From NCBI RefSeq assembly GCF_900607235.1, contig NZ_LR027850.1, forward strand, positions 1-64,000: 64,000 bases of DNA, written 5' to 3'. Positions 37,201 through 46,210 of the stretch are shown here, one piece after another; the stretch's first letter is position 1; each line of letters opens with the position of its first letter. The stretch comes from Olivibacter jilunii (GTDB lineage Bacteria; Bacteroidota; Bacteroidia; Sphingobacteriales; Sphingobacteriaceae). The notes beneath the pieces are model-generated. The model was not told where the DNA came from. It was given only the letters and a program-made list of their open reading frames with translations, and did no database searches. The position numbers and the translations under genes were made by a program.

Positions 37201-38292
37201 GCTATTACCAATACCGGCGCGACGATTCCGGACGATAAGAAAGACGTGATATTTGAATCTTTCAACCGGTTGTCTATCGGAAGGCCGGCTTTTGAAAAAA
37301 GTACCGGATTAGGTCTGTCCATTGTAAAAGAATTGGTTAGCTATTTAGCGGGGAAAGTCAGCTTATACTCGGCCGATTCTACCGTTACTTTTACGGTGAT
37401 TTTGCCATTTACTGCTAATACCGAGGAAACGGGAGATAAGCCGGGATCATATGAATATACGATAGCAGAAATAGACAATATGTTGGTTGAATCGGCAGAG
37501 ACACAAGCGGTTGATAAATCAAGGCGTAAAGCGAATAGTATCGTTGTCATTGAAGATGACCCCAGCCTACGCTCTTATATGGAGCAACGATTATCGGAGC
37601 ATTATAATGTATATGCTACCTGCAATGGTTATGAGGGCATCGCAAAAACCGAACGGATATTTCCGCAAATGGTGATTACCGATTTGATGATGCCCGAAGC
37701 CGATGGCTTTGCTGTCTGCCGAAAACTCCGTTCCAACATCAAAACGAGTCATATCCCGATCATTGTACTATCGGCGTTGGGTAAGCATGCGGAAAACAAA
37801 ATTAAAGCACTGGAAAGTGGAGCGAATGTATTTATAGATAAACCCTTTGATATGGATTATCTGCTTAAGCAGGTAGATAACCTGATAAAAAACCAAAATG
37901 AACTGAAGGCGTCCTATAGTAAAAAATATATTGCCGAACCTGCAAACATTACCATTTCTTCAGCCGACGAAGACTTGCTTCGACGGGCGATGGAACACAT
38001 CGAAAAAAATATGAGTAACATGGATTATCATGTCGAATCCTTTGTGTCTGATATGGGAATCGGACGCACGCTCTTATACCAAAAAATAAACGACATACTC
38101 GGCATGTCGATTAAGGAGTTTATTTTGGATATACGACTTAAACGCAGCGCGCAATTATTAGAACAATCCGATCTTACCATATCCGAAATTTCTTATTTGA
38201 CAGGTTTTAATAGTCCCAAGTATTTCAGCATCTGCTTTAAAAAGCAATTTGAAGTGACCCCAACGGAGTTTAGGAAGAAAGTTGAGTTGTGA
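34237..38292 (+). CDS. Hybrid two-component system regulator (HTCS)
   Basis: 1351 residues from the ATG at 34237, which gives a signal peptide (LLIFLFFFLLPWTGFA). A periplasmic two-blade propeller of Reg_prop repeats (IWIGMYGG, LWIGTEGGG, IWLGTRGGG and others) runs to ~670, then a Y_Y_Y domain. The membrane helix is at ~770-795. The kinase core has HISHDLKTP (H832), the ATP-binding part NLFSNAIKYT and GLGLSIVKEL. The receiver has D1149 in VITDLMMPE. A C-terminal AraC domain ends it (TISEISYLTGFNSPKYFSICF). HTCS proteins sense an oligosaccharide in the periplasm and switch on an adjacent uptake operon. Here the target is most likely the SusC-SusD-DUF4832 operon 380 bases downstream. Confidence 0.95.
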   Translation: MRLLIFLFFFLLPWTGFAVSLSDYRFHAMPETSYYGGIHSITKDSIGRIWFSGYDALFVYNGHSFIQMNDLVTSYSPGEYWNYGQVITDQAKRLYVATNHGLLRFNYRSQRFDRILEGNIGTLLVAEDGMIWLVRNNKIESFHPDRLAEITEYPLVSKLAISALINTENNTYVASKGKVYRVNKETKRYHLFADLGNTEYVIRDLIVHQGQTYILTHSHGLFECDREGKVKKQYTLALGDGKSATTKSLYLDASNIVWVATQSGLFLVDPLKKETRLLRSNLHYPHSLPNNSVWSIYPDPDGGIWIGMYGGKLAYMTFFDNDLNYFKPTLGGLNHPIVSCFEEDTQGNLWIGTEGGGVNYWNRKTDHFSYYTQENKSGIRSNMIKSLHYDKNSMSLQSSAFNGGVAHFDEHRHRFVELPINHPISSQPLNVYDFAMEADSGIWMTDPDAELIYKNTKNGKIEVVSLVDAKGKAMRLRIETLFRDKGDQLWLITHSGLYIVHVRTRRILKHYYIANAPYAVNNLCSYAVTSDSVIWLGTRGGGVNRLDSNGSYVNFGEKEGLSAKTVFGILEDSDSKDVWFGTNDGLYCYEDGNKRISKFPVDITNLCGTFYARSCFKTSTGEMLFGGTNGFIMFTPRKITRNNQKPKVFFTDLLINNKKAVPGDKNALLKQDIATLSYADDRDNKIVLSHKQSNIEIRVSTNSYLQAEKNRYAYRMLGLSDKWFTLARGQKSVQFFNLPSGSYIFQIKAANNDGLWGDDVAVLYFRIKPSPFLSVWAYIAYMLLVLFIIYFIWRYFTNKKIFEHRLEMEQLKEQNMKELTQARINFFTHISHDLKTPLTLVVDPLKQLKETLQENRSAATYVQLIEKNVNRIQRMISQLLQFREIESQKITVNQQLGDIIRYIGDIFSLFELYANKKGIETDLKSEMESFYTKFDYDVIEKIFTNLFSNAIKYTTENGFVGVKIKRAGREELAAYGLTPPLHGDYISVAITNTGATIPDDKKDVIFESFNRLSIGRPAFEKSTGLGLSIVKELVSYLAGKVSLYSADSTVTFTVILPFTANTEETGDKPGSYEYTIAEIDNMLVESAETQAVDKSRRKANSIVVIEDDPSLRSYMEQRLSEHYNVYATCNGYEGIAKTERIFPQMVITDLMMPEADGFAVCRKLRSNIKTSHIPIIVLSALGKHAENKIKALESGANVFIDKPFDMDYLLKQVDNLIKNQNELKASYSKKYIAEPANITISSADEDLLRRAMEHIEKNMSNMDYHVESFVSDMGIGRTLLYQKINDILGMSIKEFILDIRLKRSAQLLEQSDLTISEISYLTGFNSPKYFSICFKKQFEVTPTEFRKKVEL

Positions 38293-38419
38293 GATTAGTT
38301 GATTAGTTGAATCGTTGAGTAGGGGAATAGTGATGAATGATGGGTGATGAGTGATGAATTTTGTGGAGAATGTAGCACAAGCCCCACTTAAAACCTAAAA
38401 CTTAAAACTTAAAACTGCC

Positions 38420-38458
38420 CCGTACAAAATAGAACCATTTCCGTACAAATCAATACCA
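38420..38458 (+). promoter_or_regulatory. 21-bp-spaced direct repeat, candidate HTCS operator
   Basis: CCGTACAAAATAGAACCAT at 38420-38438 and CCGTACAAATCAATACCAT at 38441-38459 share CCGTACAAA and ACCAT in register, 21 bases apart (two helix turns). It ends 20 bases before the -7 box, where an AraC-type activator would sit. Confidence 0.6.
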
Positions 38459-38478
38459 TCCCTATTAAGGGCTTCGCT

Positions 38479-38486
38479 TAGTTTTG
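38479..38486 (+). promoter_or_regulatory. -7 box of the susC operon
   Basis: TAGTTTTG fits TAnnTTTG. There is no -33 TTTG at the proper distance, consistent with activator dependence. Confidence 0.5.
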
Positions 38487-38672
38487 CAGCGTAAGCCAAT
38501 TATCGTAGTACCTAAACAGGTGCCGATAGTAAATTAAGTTTAACCATAAAATCTATTTGCCTATAGAAAATAATATCCAACAAAATAAACGGTCATCACG
38601 TACCTAAATATATAGGATGACATAAGAAGTAACTGCTTTTTTAACGTTAACCTTTTCTAAATCTAAATTTAC

Positions 38673-41600
38673 ATGATTAAAAAAAATCGCATCAAGCTGA
38701 AAGGCTTCTGGGCGATACTTGCTCTCTTTTTGCTGTCAGGTACGCCTCTCTATTCGCAACAACAACTGATTAAAATTACAGGACAAGTGGTTGATGAAAG
38801 CGGTGAAGCCCTTGTAGGTGTTTCCGTTCGGGTTAAAGACCAGCGTACAGGCACCGTAACGGATACAGATGGAAACTATAGGCTTCAAGCTTCGCCATCC
38901 TCCACGCTGATTTTCTCTTATATCGGCTATATCAACCAAGAAGTGGCAGTAAATCCGTCCGGCATAATGAATATAACGATGGCGGGCGAGCAGCAACTTA
39001 ATGAAGTGGTGGTGGTGGGCTATGGCAGCATGAAGAAGAAAGACGTGACGGGCGGTCTTTCAGTGGTTGGCAAGGAACAATTGGAAATGGTTTCTACCAA
39101 CAATTTAATGGACCGATTGGTGGGGCAGGTAGCCGGGTTTAGCATTACCACCACCAATGCTGCACCGGGGCAAGACCAAACGCTGCTCATCCGCGGAGAG
39201 AATTCACTATCAGCAAGTAATTCGCCTTTAATTGTACTGGATGGAATTCCCTATAGTGGCTCCTTAACGGATCTCGATCCCAATAACATTGAAAACCTGA
39301 CGGTATTAAAGGATGCCTCGGCGGTGGCAATTTATGGGTCGAGGGGCTCTAATGGAGTTATACTGATTCAGACTAAAAGAGGTATGGAAGGAAAGCCGCA
39401 AGTGGCTTACCGAGCGCAGCTTGGAATGGCCGAACCGATGCAACGGATTGACGTGATGGGGCCGGAGGAATACATCAAACTGCAACAGGATATCGGTCGT
39501 TTAAGAGAGGGTTATACCGGCGAGCTGCTCGATCCGGTGAGCGGAAATATCATCAGTCTTACGGAGCGGGAGAACTACATCAAAGGCATTACTCACGATT
39601 GGCAGGATTACATTTTCCGGAAGGCACTGACCACTGATCACCAGCTCAGCATATCGGGTGGAACAGAAAAAACGAAGTACATGGCCGCGGCAGCTTACCT
39701 GAGTCAGGAAGGTGTAGTTTATAATTCAAAACTTACGCGCTATAACCTCTCTACAAATATCGACCAAACGTTCAACGATTGGTTGACAACCGGCATAGGT
39801 GTTCAGTTTGTACAAAGAGAGGATGGTGGTGTTACGCCGAATATCGAACATGCTATCAAGCAGAGCCCTTACGGAAAATACAAAGATGACGCGGGTAATT
39901 ATGTGTACGAGCCGATGGAGTATTCACTGATCACCAACCCCATGCTCAACGTAAATGCGGATCAAGACCGAACGAATCGGAATTTTTTCCTCAGTGCCTA
40001 TGCGAATATTCGTTTACCGATAGAGGGTTTGTCATTCCGTTCCAATTACGGATACAATTACCGAAGCAATTTTACAGGCACCTATTATGGACGTAATACC
40101 TTTATCGGGAGGGAGCAAGCGGGACAAGTGGGTGGAAGCGCCCGTATTAGCAATGGGCATACAACCAATTATACTTGGGAGAATCTGCTCAAATATGAAC
40201 GCGAAATCAATAATCATCGTTTTGACGCAACCGCGCTGTTTAGTATACAGGAGAATAAAAGCATCAGCGCTGCCCAGAGTGGGGATGGATTCGTGACTGA
40301 CAATACGAGCTATTATATGATGAATACCGCCGAACGCAATATAACCATGTCGTCCGGGTTGTCTGAAACAGCAATGTTGTCGTATATGTTCCGACTGAAT
40401 TACGCCTATAAAGGTAAATATATGGCCACCTTAACGGGCCGCTCCGATGGTGCCTCGGTCTTCGGCGTGAATAATAAATACGCTTTTTTTCCTTCTGCTG
40501 CCCTGGCATGGCATATGGGCGAAGAGCATTTCATAAAGGACAATCTTGATTGGGTGAGCATGTTAAAATTGCGGGCTTCTTATGGAGCTAATGGGAATCA
40601 GGCAATCACGGCTTATCGAACGCTGGATCGCCTTTATTCGAACGTGAAATACATCTGGGGCGATGGTGGTACGGCGGTGAATACGGCGTATCTGGCGGGT
40701 GATGGGGTTGGTAACCCGAACCTGAAATGGGAAACGACTTATACGGCTAATATCGGTCTGGATTTTCAGTTATTTAACAATCGCCTAGGGGGCACTATTA
40801 ACCTCTACCGATCTAAAACCAAAGACTTGCTGATGATGCGGACGGTGCCAATTATGAATGGTTATAACCGAATCTGGGACAATGTAGGGGAAACCCGCAA
40901 TAAAGGAATTGAAATAGCTTTGAACTCGGTGAATATCGAAAAAAAAGATTTTCAATGGAGTTCTAATGTTAATTTTTCGCTAAACCGCGATAAAATCGTT
41001 GAACTACGGGGCGACCATTTAGATGATATTGCCAATAACTGGTTTATCGATAAACCTTTACGGGTTTTTTATGATTACAACATGGTGGGAATCTGGCAAG
41101 CAGGTGATACGTATTCTTTCACCGACGCGAACGGAAAGGAGCGCGAAATCCAGACGGGTGCGGAGCCGGGATCTGCCAGGTTGGAGGACGTAGATGGTAA
41201 TGGATACATTGACGCGAATGATCGGAAAATTATCGGATCCAAAATGCCAAGCTTCACCGGTTCAATAGGTAATCGGATAAACTACAAGAATTTTTACTTT
41301 TCATGTCTGATAAACGGTGTGTTTGGTGTTTGGCGCGATGATAACCTGGCTAATTTTGGCTCGTGGACTTTTGGAATAACCAATTATGTACATGGTGCCA
41401 ATTATTGGACACCTGAAAACCCAACAGCCGGCATCGTTTCTCCGGGCTATACCAATAGCTTTGGGCATGGCTATTATAAAAAGGTTTCCTATGTAGAGAT
41501 TAAGAACATGACGTTCGGTTACCGGATCGGGCAAAAAACCGCTCGTAAGGTGGGCTTAAACGCCATTGATGTGAATGTGAGTGTCAATAACCTACATACC

Positions 41601-41699
41601 TTCTCGAATATCAGACAGGTGCTCAATTACGATAACAGTTGGATGGCCTCTTTTCCGATGGCTCGGTCGTATATGCTCGGACTGAATTTAACTTTCTAA
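38673..41699 (+). CDS. SusC-type TonB-dependent transporter
   Basis: 1008 residues. Signal peptide ending near LYSQ (~28), carboxypeptidase-regulatory-like domain at ~33-110 (ITGQVVDESGEALVGVSVRV), contact box NEVVVVGYGSMKKKD, plug with LTVLKDASAVAIYGSRGSNGVILIQTKR, barrel to MLGLNLTF. No STN domain, which fits control by an HTCS rather than by a sigma/FecR pair. First gene of a SusC-SusD-DUF4832 run. Confidence 0.95.
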   Translation: MIKKNRIKLKGFWAILALFLLSGTPLYSQQQLIKITGQVVDESGEALVGVSVRVKDQRTGTVTDTDGNYRLQASPSSTLIFSYIGYINQEVAVNPSGIMNITMAGEQQLNEVVVVGYGSMKKKDVTGGLSVVGKEQLEMVSTNNLMDRLVGQVAGFSITTTNAAPGQDQTLLIRGENSLSASNSPLIVLDGIPYSGSLTDLDPNNIENLTVLKDASAVAIYGSRGSNGVILIQTKRGMEGKPQVAYRAQLGMAEPMQRIDVMGPEEYIKLQQDIGRLREGYTGELLDPVSGNIISLTERENYIKGITHDWQDYIFRKALTTDHQLSISGGTEKTKYMAAAAYLSQEGVVYNSKLTRYNLSTNIDQTFNDWLTTGIGVQFVQREDGGVTPNIEHAIKQSPYGKYKDDAGNYVYEPMEYSLITNPMLNVNADQDRTNRNFFLSAYANIRLPIEGLSFRSNYGYNYRSNFTGTYYGRNTFIGREQAGQVGGSARISNGHTTNYTWENLLKYEREINNHRFDATALFSIQENKSISAAQSGDGFVTDNTSYYMMNTAERNITMSSGLSETAMLSYMFRLNYAYKGKYMATLTGRSDGASVFGVNNKYAFFPSAALAWHMGEEHFIKDNLDWVSMLKLRASYGANGNQAITAYRTLDRLYSNVKYIWGDGGTAVNTAYLAGDGVGNPNLKWETTYTANIGLDFQLFNNRLGGTINLYRSKTKDLLMMRTVPIMNGYNRIWDNVGETRNKGIEIALNSVNIEKKDFQWSSNVNFSLNRDKIVELRGDHLDDIANNWFIDKPLRVFYDYNMVGIWQAGDTYSFTDANGKEREIQTGAEPGSARLEDVDGNGYIDANDRKIIGSKMPSFTGSIGNRINYKNFYFSCLINGVFGVWRDDNLANFGSWTFGITNYVHGANYWTPENPTAGIVSPGYTNSFGHGYYKKVSYVEIKNMTFGYRIGQKTARKVGLNAIDVNVSVNNLHTFSNIRQVLNYDNSWMASFPMARSYMLGLNLTF

Positions 41700-41724
41700 T
41701 CAATAGGAATACGGAATTAAACAT

Positions 41725-43377
41725 ATGCAAATGAAGACTTTTATAAAAATAAGCTTAGCTTTTATAACACTCATTTCCCTGAATGGGTGTAAAGATTTTC
41801 TTGAAGAAGACTTGAAGACAGAGCTGGCACCTACTAACACCTTTACCGGTACGTATGGCTTTGAGGTGGGCAGTGCGGGACTATATGCATTGACCCGTTC
41901 GGAGTATAATACCTATGGAGAAGGGGGCGCTTATATCCACAATGGTGCTTGTCCGTATGAAGCCTTGCAGGCGGCAACGGATATTGTGGATGTCATCAAC
42001 AGCGACGCTTCGTTGATGCCTTTTGCTAACCTGACCTTGACGCCCTCCCAGCAGTTTGTAACAACCTATTGGAATTGGGCTTATCACCTGATCTCTTCGG
42101 CAAATGAAATACTGGTATATGCGGATCAAAACACAAACTGGGATGCGCCGACGGATAAAGCACGTTTTCAGGCTGAGGCCCGATTCTTTCGCGCTTACGC
42201 TTACCGTACGCTGGTGTACCTCTATGGAGATGTACCGTATGTAGAAACTATTTTATATGATTTTCAGCTGAATTTTACCCGGACACCCAAAGCTGAAGTG
42301 CTGGAGCATATTGTGGCTGACCTGCAATTTGCAGCGGAACATCTTCCGGAAAATCCGGATCAGGTTAAAGATGGTAAATTGACGAAATGGGCGGCTTATC
42401 ACTTATTGAGTGAAATGTACCTATTACAGGGCGAATACCAACTGGCTGAACAAGCTGCCTTAGCCGTTATTAATAGCGGACGCTATGAGTTGATGAAAAA
42501 TCGTTTCGGAGCCAAACAAAATACGGCCGGGGATGTATTTAGCGACCTGTTTATCGAAAATAATCAAAATAGGCAATCAAGTGGCAACCGGGAAAGCATC
42601 TGGGTATTGCAGTTTGAATTTAACACGGTAGGTGGGGGCACCAACTCGGATGATTGGACACGCAGGGCGTGGAATCCCAAGTATCAGGATGTGTTAGGTT
42701 TTGTGCTGGCCGACACCTTAGGTGGACGTGGCCTGGCGCAAATCGTTCCGATGAAATGGTGGGTAGGCACTCAAGGAACCAATGCTACAGGTAATGTTGC
42801 CGGTATTTTTGATGCAACAGACATACGCAACTCGAACTATAATATTAAACGCAATTGGTATTATAACAACGTAAATGAGGCCTCCTTGTACGGTAAAAAA
42901 GCGACTATCACGGAACAAACCTGGTTCACAACCAAGTCCTTATTCCCTGCGGTAACGAAGTTTTTCTATGGCCGGGCTGAGAACCTAAGCCTCACCGGCA
43001 GTTATAAAGACCGCATGAAATTTCGTTTAGCGGAAACCTACTTGTTGCTTGCAGAAGCTTACCTAGGGCAAAATAACCCGGCCAAAGCAGCCGAGGCGGT
43101 CAATGTAATACGGGCACGTGCGGGGGCGTCTTTAATCGACGCCGGTGCGATGACGATGGACTTTCTGTTGGATGAGCGTATCCGGGAATTAGTAGGAGAG
43201 GAAAGTAGACGATTTACCTTGGTGCGTACCAAGAAGCTGGTTGACCGCGTAAGGATGTACAACAATGCCATCAAAGGTAAAATACAGGATTATCATGCGC
43301 TGTGGCCGATACCACAGGTGATTATCGATGCGAACCGTGATGCTGAATTCCCACAGAATCCCGGATATGGCCAATAG
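41725..43377 (+). CDS. SusD/RagB-type surface lipoprotein
   Basis: 550 residues. Lipid cysteine at residue 22 (SLNGCKDF). TPR-type helices (EARFFRAYAYRTLVYLYGDVP) and C-terminal LLDERIRELVGEESRRFTLVR, then LWPIPQVIIDANRDAEFPQN, the usual SusD ending. It starts 25 bases after SusC. Partner lid for the HTCS-controlled transporter. Confidence 0.94.
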   Translation: MQMKTFIKISLAFITLISLNGCKDFLEEDLKTELAPTNTFTGTYGFEVGSAGLYALTRSEYNTYGEGGAYIHNGACPYEALQAATDIVDVINSDASLMPFANLTLTPSQQFVTTYWNWAYHLISSANEILVYADQNTNWDAPTDKARFQAEARFFRAYAYRTLVYLYGDVPYVETILYDFQLNFTRTPKAEVLEHIVADLQFAAEHLPENPDQVKDGKLTKWAAYHLLSEMYLLQGEYQLAEQAALAVINSGRYELMKNRFGAKQNTAGDVFSDLFIENNQNRQSSGNRESIWVLQFEFNTVGGGTNSDDWTRRAWNPKYQDVLGFVLADTLGGRGLAQIVPMKWWVGTQGTNATGNVAGIFDATDIRNSNYNIKRNWYYNNVNEASLYGKKATITEQTWFTTKSLFPAVTKFFYGRAENLSLTGSYKDRMKFRLAETYLLLAEAYLGQNNPAKAAEAVNVIRARAGASLIDAGAMTMDFLLDERIRELVGEESRRFTLVRTKKLVDRVRMYNNAIKGKIQDYHALWPIPQVIIDANRDAEFPQNPGYGQ

Positions 43378-43466
43378 ACGCGGATAGCGAATGATACACA
43401 CTTATGACGATTCGTAAATATGCTATTTCCATAAATCAATTTAATATAAATCTTTAAGTAAAAATT

Positions 43467-45038
43467 ATGACAAAATTAGATGGTAAGACGGTCATCAAAT
43501 CTGCGTTGATGCTGATTCTCGGTTTTCAGTCATTTGGCTGCTCGAAAGAAATTACTAATTATGCAACAAGCGATCATGGAGACAATACGCTTGTACAACC
43601 TAGCTATAACGACAGTTCGGTGTTGCGCAATCCCTTAAATGGTTGGGTGATGTACGCGGCGCGTACCGCCGATGAATCGTATTGGGATACGGAATTTTAT
43701 GTACCGGACTTAGGTAAAAAAGTAAAGGCCATCGACTACGCCTCGGCCTGTTATGTCCGTACCAGCTGGGCATCCCTGAACCCGAGCGACGGAGTTTATG
43801 CCTGGAATGATTCTACTTCCAGAATTGCAAAATTAATCAAAGGAGCGGAAAAGCGGGGTGTGCCCATCGCTTTCCGTATTGTAGTAGATGGACGTGATCA
43901 GGGCGCCAATACACCACAGTTTGTCTTCGACGCCGGTGCGAAATATTATTTAGAGAACGCACGATTTCCTGATCGGAAAACCCCCATACCTCAGGATCCT
44001 GTTTTCCAACGATATTATGCCAAGTTTATCGAAGCTTTAGCCACCGAATTTAACGATCCGGATCGTACGGCATTTATTGATGCTTATGGTTTAGGCAAAT
44101 GGGGAGAGGCGCATAATGTGATCTATGAAGATCCTGCGACTTCTACGGGTGAAAATACAGAAAGACTTAAAGAGGAGGTTTTTAATTGGGTGACCGACTT
44201 GTACGCGCGAACCTTTACCAAGGTTCCCTTGGTGATTAATTACCACCGATTGGTTGGGCATCCGGCGAGTTGGGGAGCCCCCAATGCGAATAGCGACAAA
44301 TTATTAGCGAGTGCGATTAACAAAGGATACAGCTTGCGGCACGATGCTTTCGGTATGACTGATTATTATCAAAGCTGGGAAAAGCAGTTTGCTAAAACAT
44401 GGAATTATAAACGACCAATTATTATGGAGGGCGGTTGGATTACCACGGGCACACACCGCTATTGGATTGACCCAAGTGGTAAATACCGCGAGGGGCATCC
44501 CGAAGATGTAAGACAGGGAGAGTTTGACGCATCGGCCGAAGCACATGTCAACATGATGGATTTTCGTGTTGGTGGGGAAACCGCTTCCTGGTTTGAGAAA
44601 GCCTTCACATTGGTCCGGCGTTTTGTGTCTGAAGGTGGTTACCGATTATATCCCGATGAGCTATACCTACCTGAAAATGTCAATCGTGGAGCGGAGGTAA
44701 CTATTAGCCATCGTTGGAAAAATATGGGCTGGGGTTATTTTCCCAATAATATCCCGCAATGGAACTACAAGTATAAGGTTGCTTTTGCACTTTTGGACGG
44801 GAATAACCAGGTGAAAAAGGTGTTTGTAGATACCAACAGCGAACCTTCCAATTGGTTAATCGGAAATCCGGTGTCTTATGATTTCAAACCAACGGTAGAT
44901 TTGCCCGCCGGCACTTATGCCTGGGCTGTAGCGATAGTGGATACGTCCAAAGGGAATAAACCGGCCATAGAGCTTCCGGTTGACGATGAGGTGACAACGG
45001 AGGGATGGTTAAAGTTACTGGATGTACGGGTGAATTAG
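43467..45038 (+). CDS. DUF4832-type lipoprotein, glycosidase-like barrel
   Basis: 523 residues. Lipid cysteine C25 (SFGCSKE). The N-terminal two-thirds look like a glycoside-hydrolase-style barrel: NPLNGWVMY, then RTSWASLNPSDGVYAW and FRIVVDG, an acidic strand end in FIDAYGLGKWGEAHN, and PIIMEGGWITTG. The C-terminal ~130 residues form a beta-sandwich (ITISHRWKNMGWGYFPNN-like) of the DUF4832 type. It probably acts on or binds glycan at the cell surface for the SusC/SusD pair upstream. Candidate catalytic acids are the E in KWGEAHN and the E in IIMEGGW. The exact substrate is unknown. Confidence 0.82.
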   Translation: MTKLDGKTVIKSALMLILGFQSFGCSKEITNYATSDHGDNTLVQPSYNDSSVLRNPLNGWVMYAARTADESYWDTEFYVPDLGKKVKAIDYASACYVRTSWASLNPSDGVYAWNDSTSRIAKLIKGAEKRGVPIAFRIVVDGRDQGANTPQFVFDAGAKYYLENARFPDRKTPIPQDPVFQRYYAKFIEALATEFNDPDRTAFIDAYGLGKWGEAHNVIYEDPATSTGENTERLKEEVFNWVTDLYARTFTKVPLVINYHRLVGHPASWGAPNANSDKLLASAINKGYSLRHDAFGMTDYYQSWEKQFAKTWNYKRPIIMEGGWITTGTHRYWIDPSGKYREGHPEDVRQGEFDASAEAHVNMMDFRVGGETASWFEKAFTLVRRFVSEGGYRLYPDELYLPENVNRGAEVTISHRWKNMGWGYFPNNIPQWNYKYKVAFALLDGNNQVKKVFVDTNSEPSNWLIGNPVSYDFKPTVDLPAGTYAWAVAIVDTSKGNKPAIELPVDDEVTTEGWLKLLDVRVN

Positions 45039-45076
45039 CCAATTAACCAATTAGCCAATTGGTTAATTGGCTAATT
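45033..45076. repeat. Perfect 20-bp-arm palindrome over the stop codon
   Basis: Arms 45033-45052 and 45057-45076 around AGCC, built from alternating AATTAGCC and AATTAACC units. It contains the TAG stop of the DUF4832 gene at 45036-45038. It may act as an A/T-rich terminator. Confidence 0.75.
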
Positions 45077-45276
45077 GGTTAACGGCTACCGTTAATCCGT
45101 TAAGTTGTTAAATCGTTGAGACGTTGAGTTGTTAAGTAGTTGAAACGTTAAGTAGGTTTTTTTCTATGAGCGTTTCTTCTCAAAACCCACAACCGGCAAC
45201 TCATAACCAATAACCAACAACTAACAACCGGTAACTAATAACCAACAACTAACAACCGGTAACTAAAAACCAACAA
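45077..45276. repeat. Word-like repeats before the convergent gene
   Basis: 45098-45157 is built of GTTAAGTTGTTAAATCGTTGAG-like units, and 45186-45270 of CAACAACTAACAACCGGTAACT units. These are the same themes as at 26571 and 25057. No gene. Confidence 0.6.
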
Positions 45277-46191
45277 CTAATTTCCGGTAGCCACAATAGC
45301 CCATCCATTGGCAACTGCCCGCGGCGTTCCGTCCGATGGGCGGTTTCTGATCTCGTATGATGTACTTGATGGATTGTTTATGAGAAAGGTGGACGAACCG
45401 CCACCATCGAGGTTGATCGACTCCTTGACGCCTAAGGCATGCATGAGCTTGCCTAGATCGGTGAAATTGATGCCGTAAGAATAGTCGTATTTCCTTCCGT
45501 CTACCACCATAAAGTATAACTTATTGTCTGCCGTAAATCCTACAGCGGTACGAGGTTCTACGGAAGCGTCGGTGTGGCTTACCGGTTCACCGTCTTTTAC
45601 TACGCGTTGATGACCACCAAGTGCATGGAAGATCTCGGCTTTTTGTGCTTTATAATCGCTGTCATCCCCCAGCATTAATTGACCTGATTTGCTGACACCG
45701 AAAAAGGTCCAGCCCGCCGGGATGGTGCTACGAATGGCTTGCCCCGATAAGTATACAATGCCACGCGGCTCGCCTGTTGTGGCGTTGAAGAAGTCGGCAT
45801 TGGAAGCAAAAAGCACCTTGGATGTCGAATCTACATGTTTTACCATTTCTGGAACGGATTGACGGCCATAGGCGGTTGCGCCGTTGGGTGTTAAGGGATG
45901 TAATTGAATAGTGGACTGATTCATGTCGGCCTCTACTATAAATATCCGCATGGTATGGCCGTTTATATCTTGGTAGTGAATGTCCGTCTCCTGCACGCCC
46001 GGGTATAATTCTAAGGTCGTATCGCTATATACGCGATGAATCAGCGTGCTGTTTTCTTGCAGGCGAAGGGTCAGTTCGCTTCGTGTGTGATCCAACACCC
46101 GGATGGTGCCCTTTTCGTCTTTTTCGCAACTTGCGAGGGAGCTAAGGGCGAGAATAAACCATAGTGCCTGTTGCTTTATGTTCAATTTCAT
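45277..46191 (-). CDS. NAGPA-type phosphodiester glycosidase family lipoprotein
   Basis: 304 residues. Lipid cysteine C22 (SLASCEK). The NAGPA (PF09992-type) domain covers most of the protein: VLFASNADFFNATTGEPRG, PRTAVGFTADNKLYFMVVDG, and the hallmark NLDGGGSSTF with DGGGSST at 262-268. In animals the family's 'uncovering enzyme' removes GlcNAc from GlcNAc-1-phosphodiesters; bacterial relatives are thought to cleave similar sugar-phosphodiesters. Last gene of the sigma-to-SusD run, 19 bases after susD. It probably degrades ligand at the cell surface. Confidence 0.88.
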   Translation of the reverse strand: MKLNIKQQALWFILALSSLASCEKDEKGTIRVLDHTRSELTLRLQENSTLIHRVYSDTTLELYPGVQETDIHYQDINGHTMRIFIVEADMNQSTIQLHPLTPNGATAYGRQSVPEMVKHVDSTSKVLFASNADFFNATTGEPRGIVYLSGQAIRSTIPAGWTFFGVSKSGQLMLGDDSDYKAQKAEIFHALGGHQRVVKDGEPVSHTDASVEPRTAVGFTADNKLYFMVVDGRKYDYSYGINFTDLGKLMHALGVKESINLDGGGSSTFLINNPSSTSYEIRNRPSDGTPRAVANGWAIVATGN

Positions 46192-46210
46192 GTTTGATGC
46201 TGTTAATGGG

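Larger units (their letters stand above)
38293..38672. other. Intergenic region with repeat text and operator
   Basis: 380 bases. 38292-38413 is low-complexity repeat text (TTGATTAGTTGAATCGTTGAG; AACTTAAAACTTAAAAC). 38420-38486 holds the candidate regulator site and -7 box. The remaining ~185 bases are leader with no gene. Confidence 0.6.
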
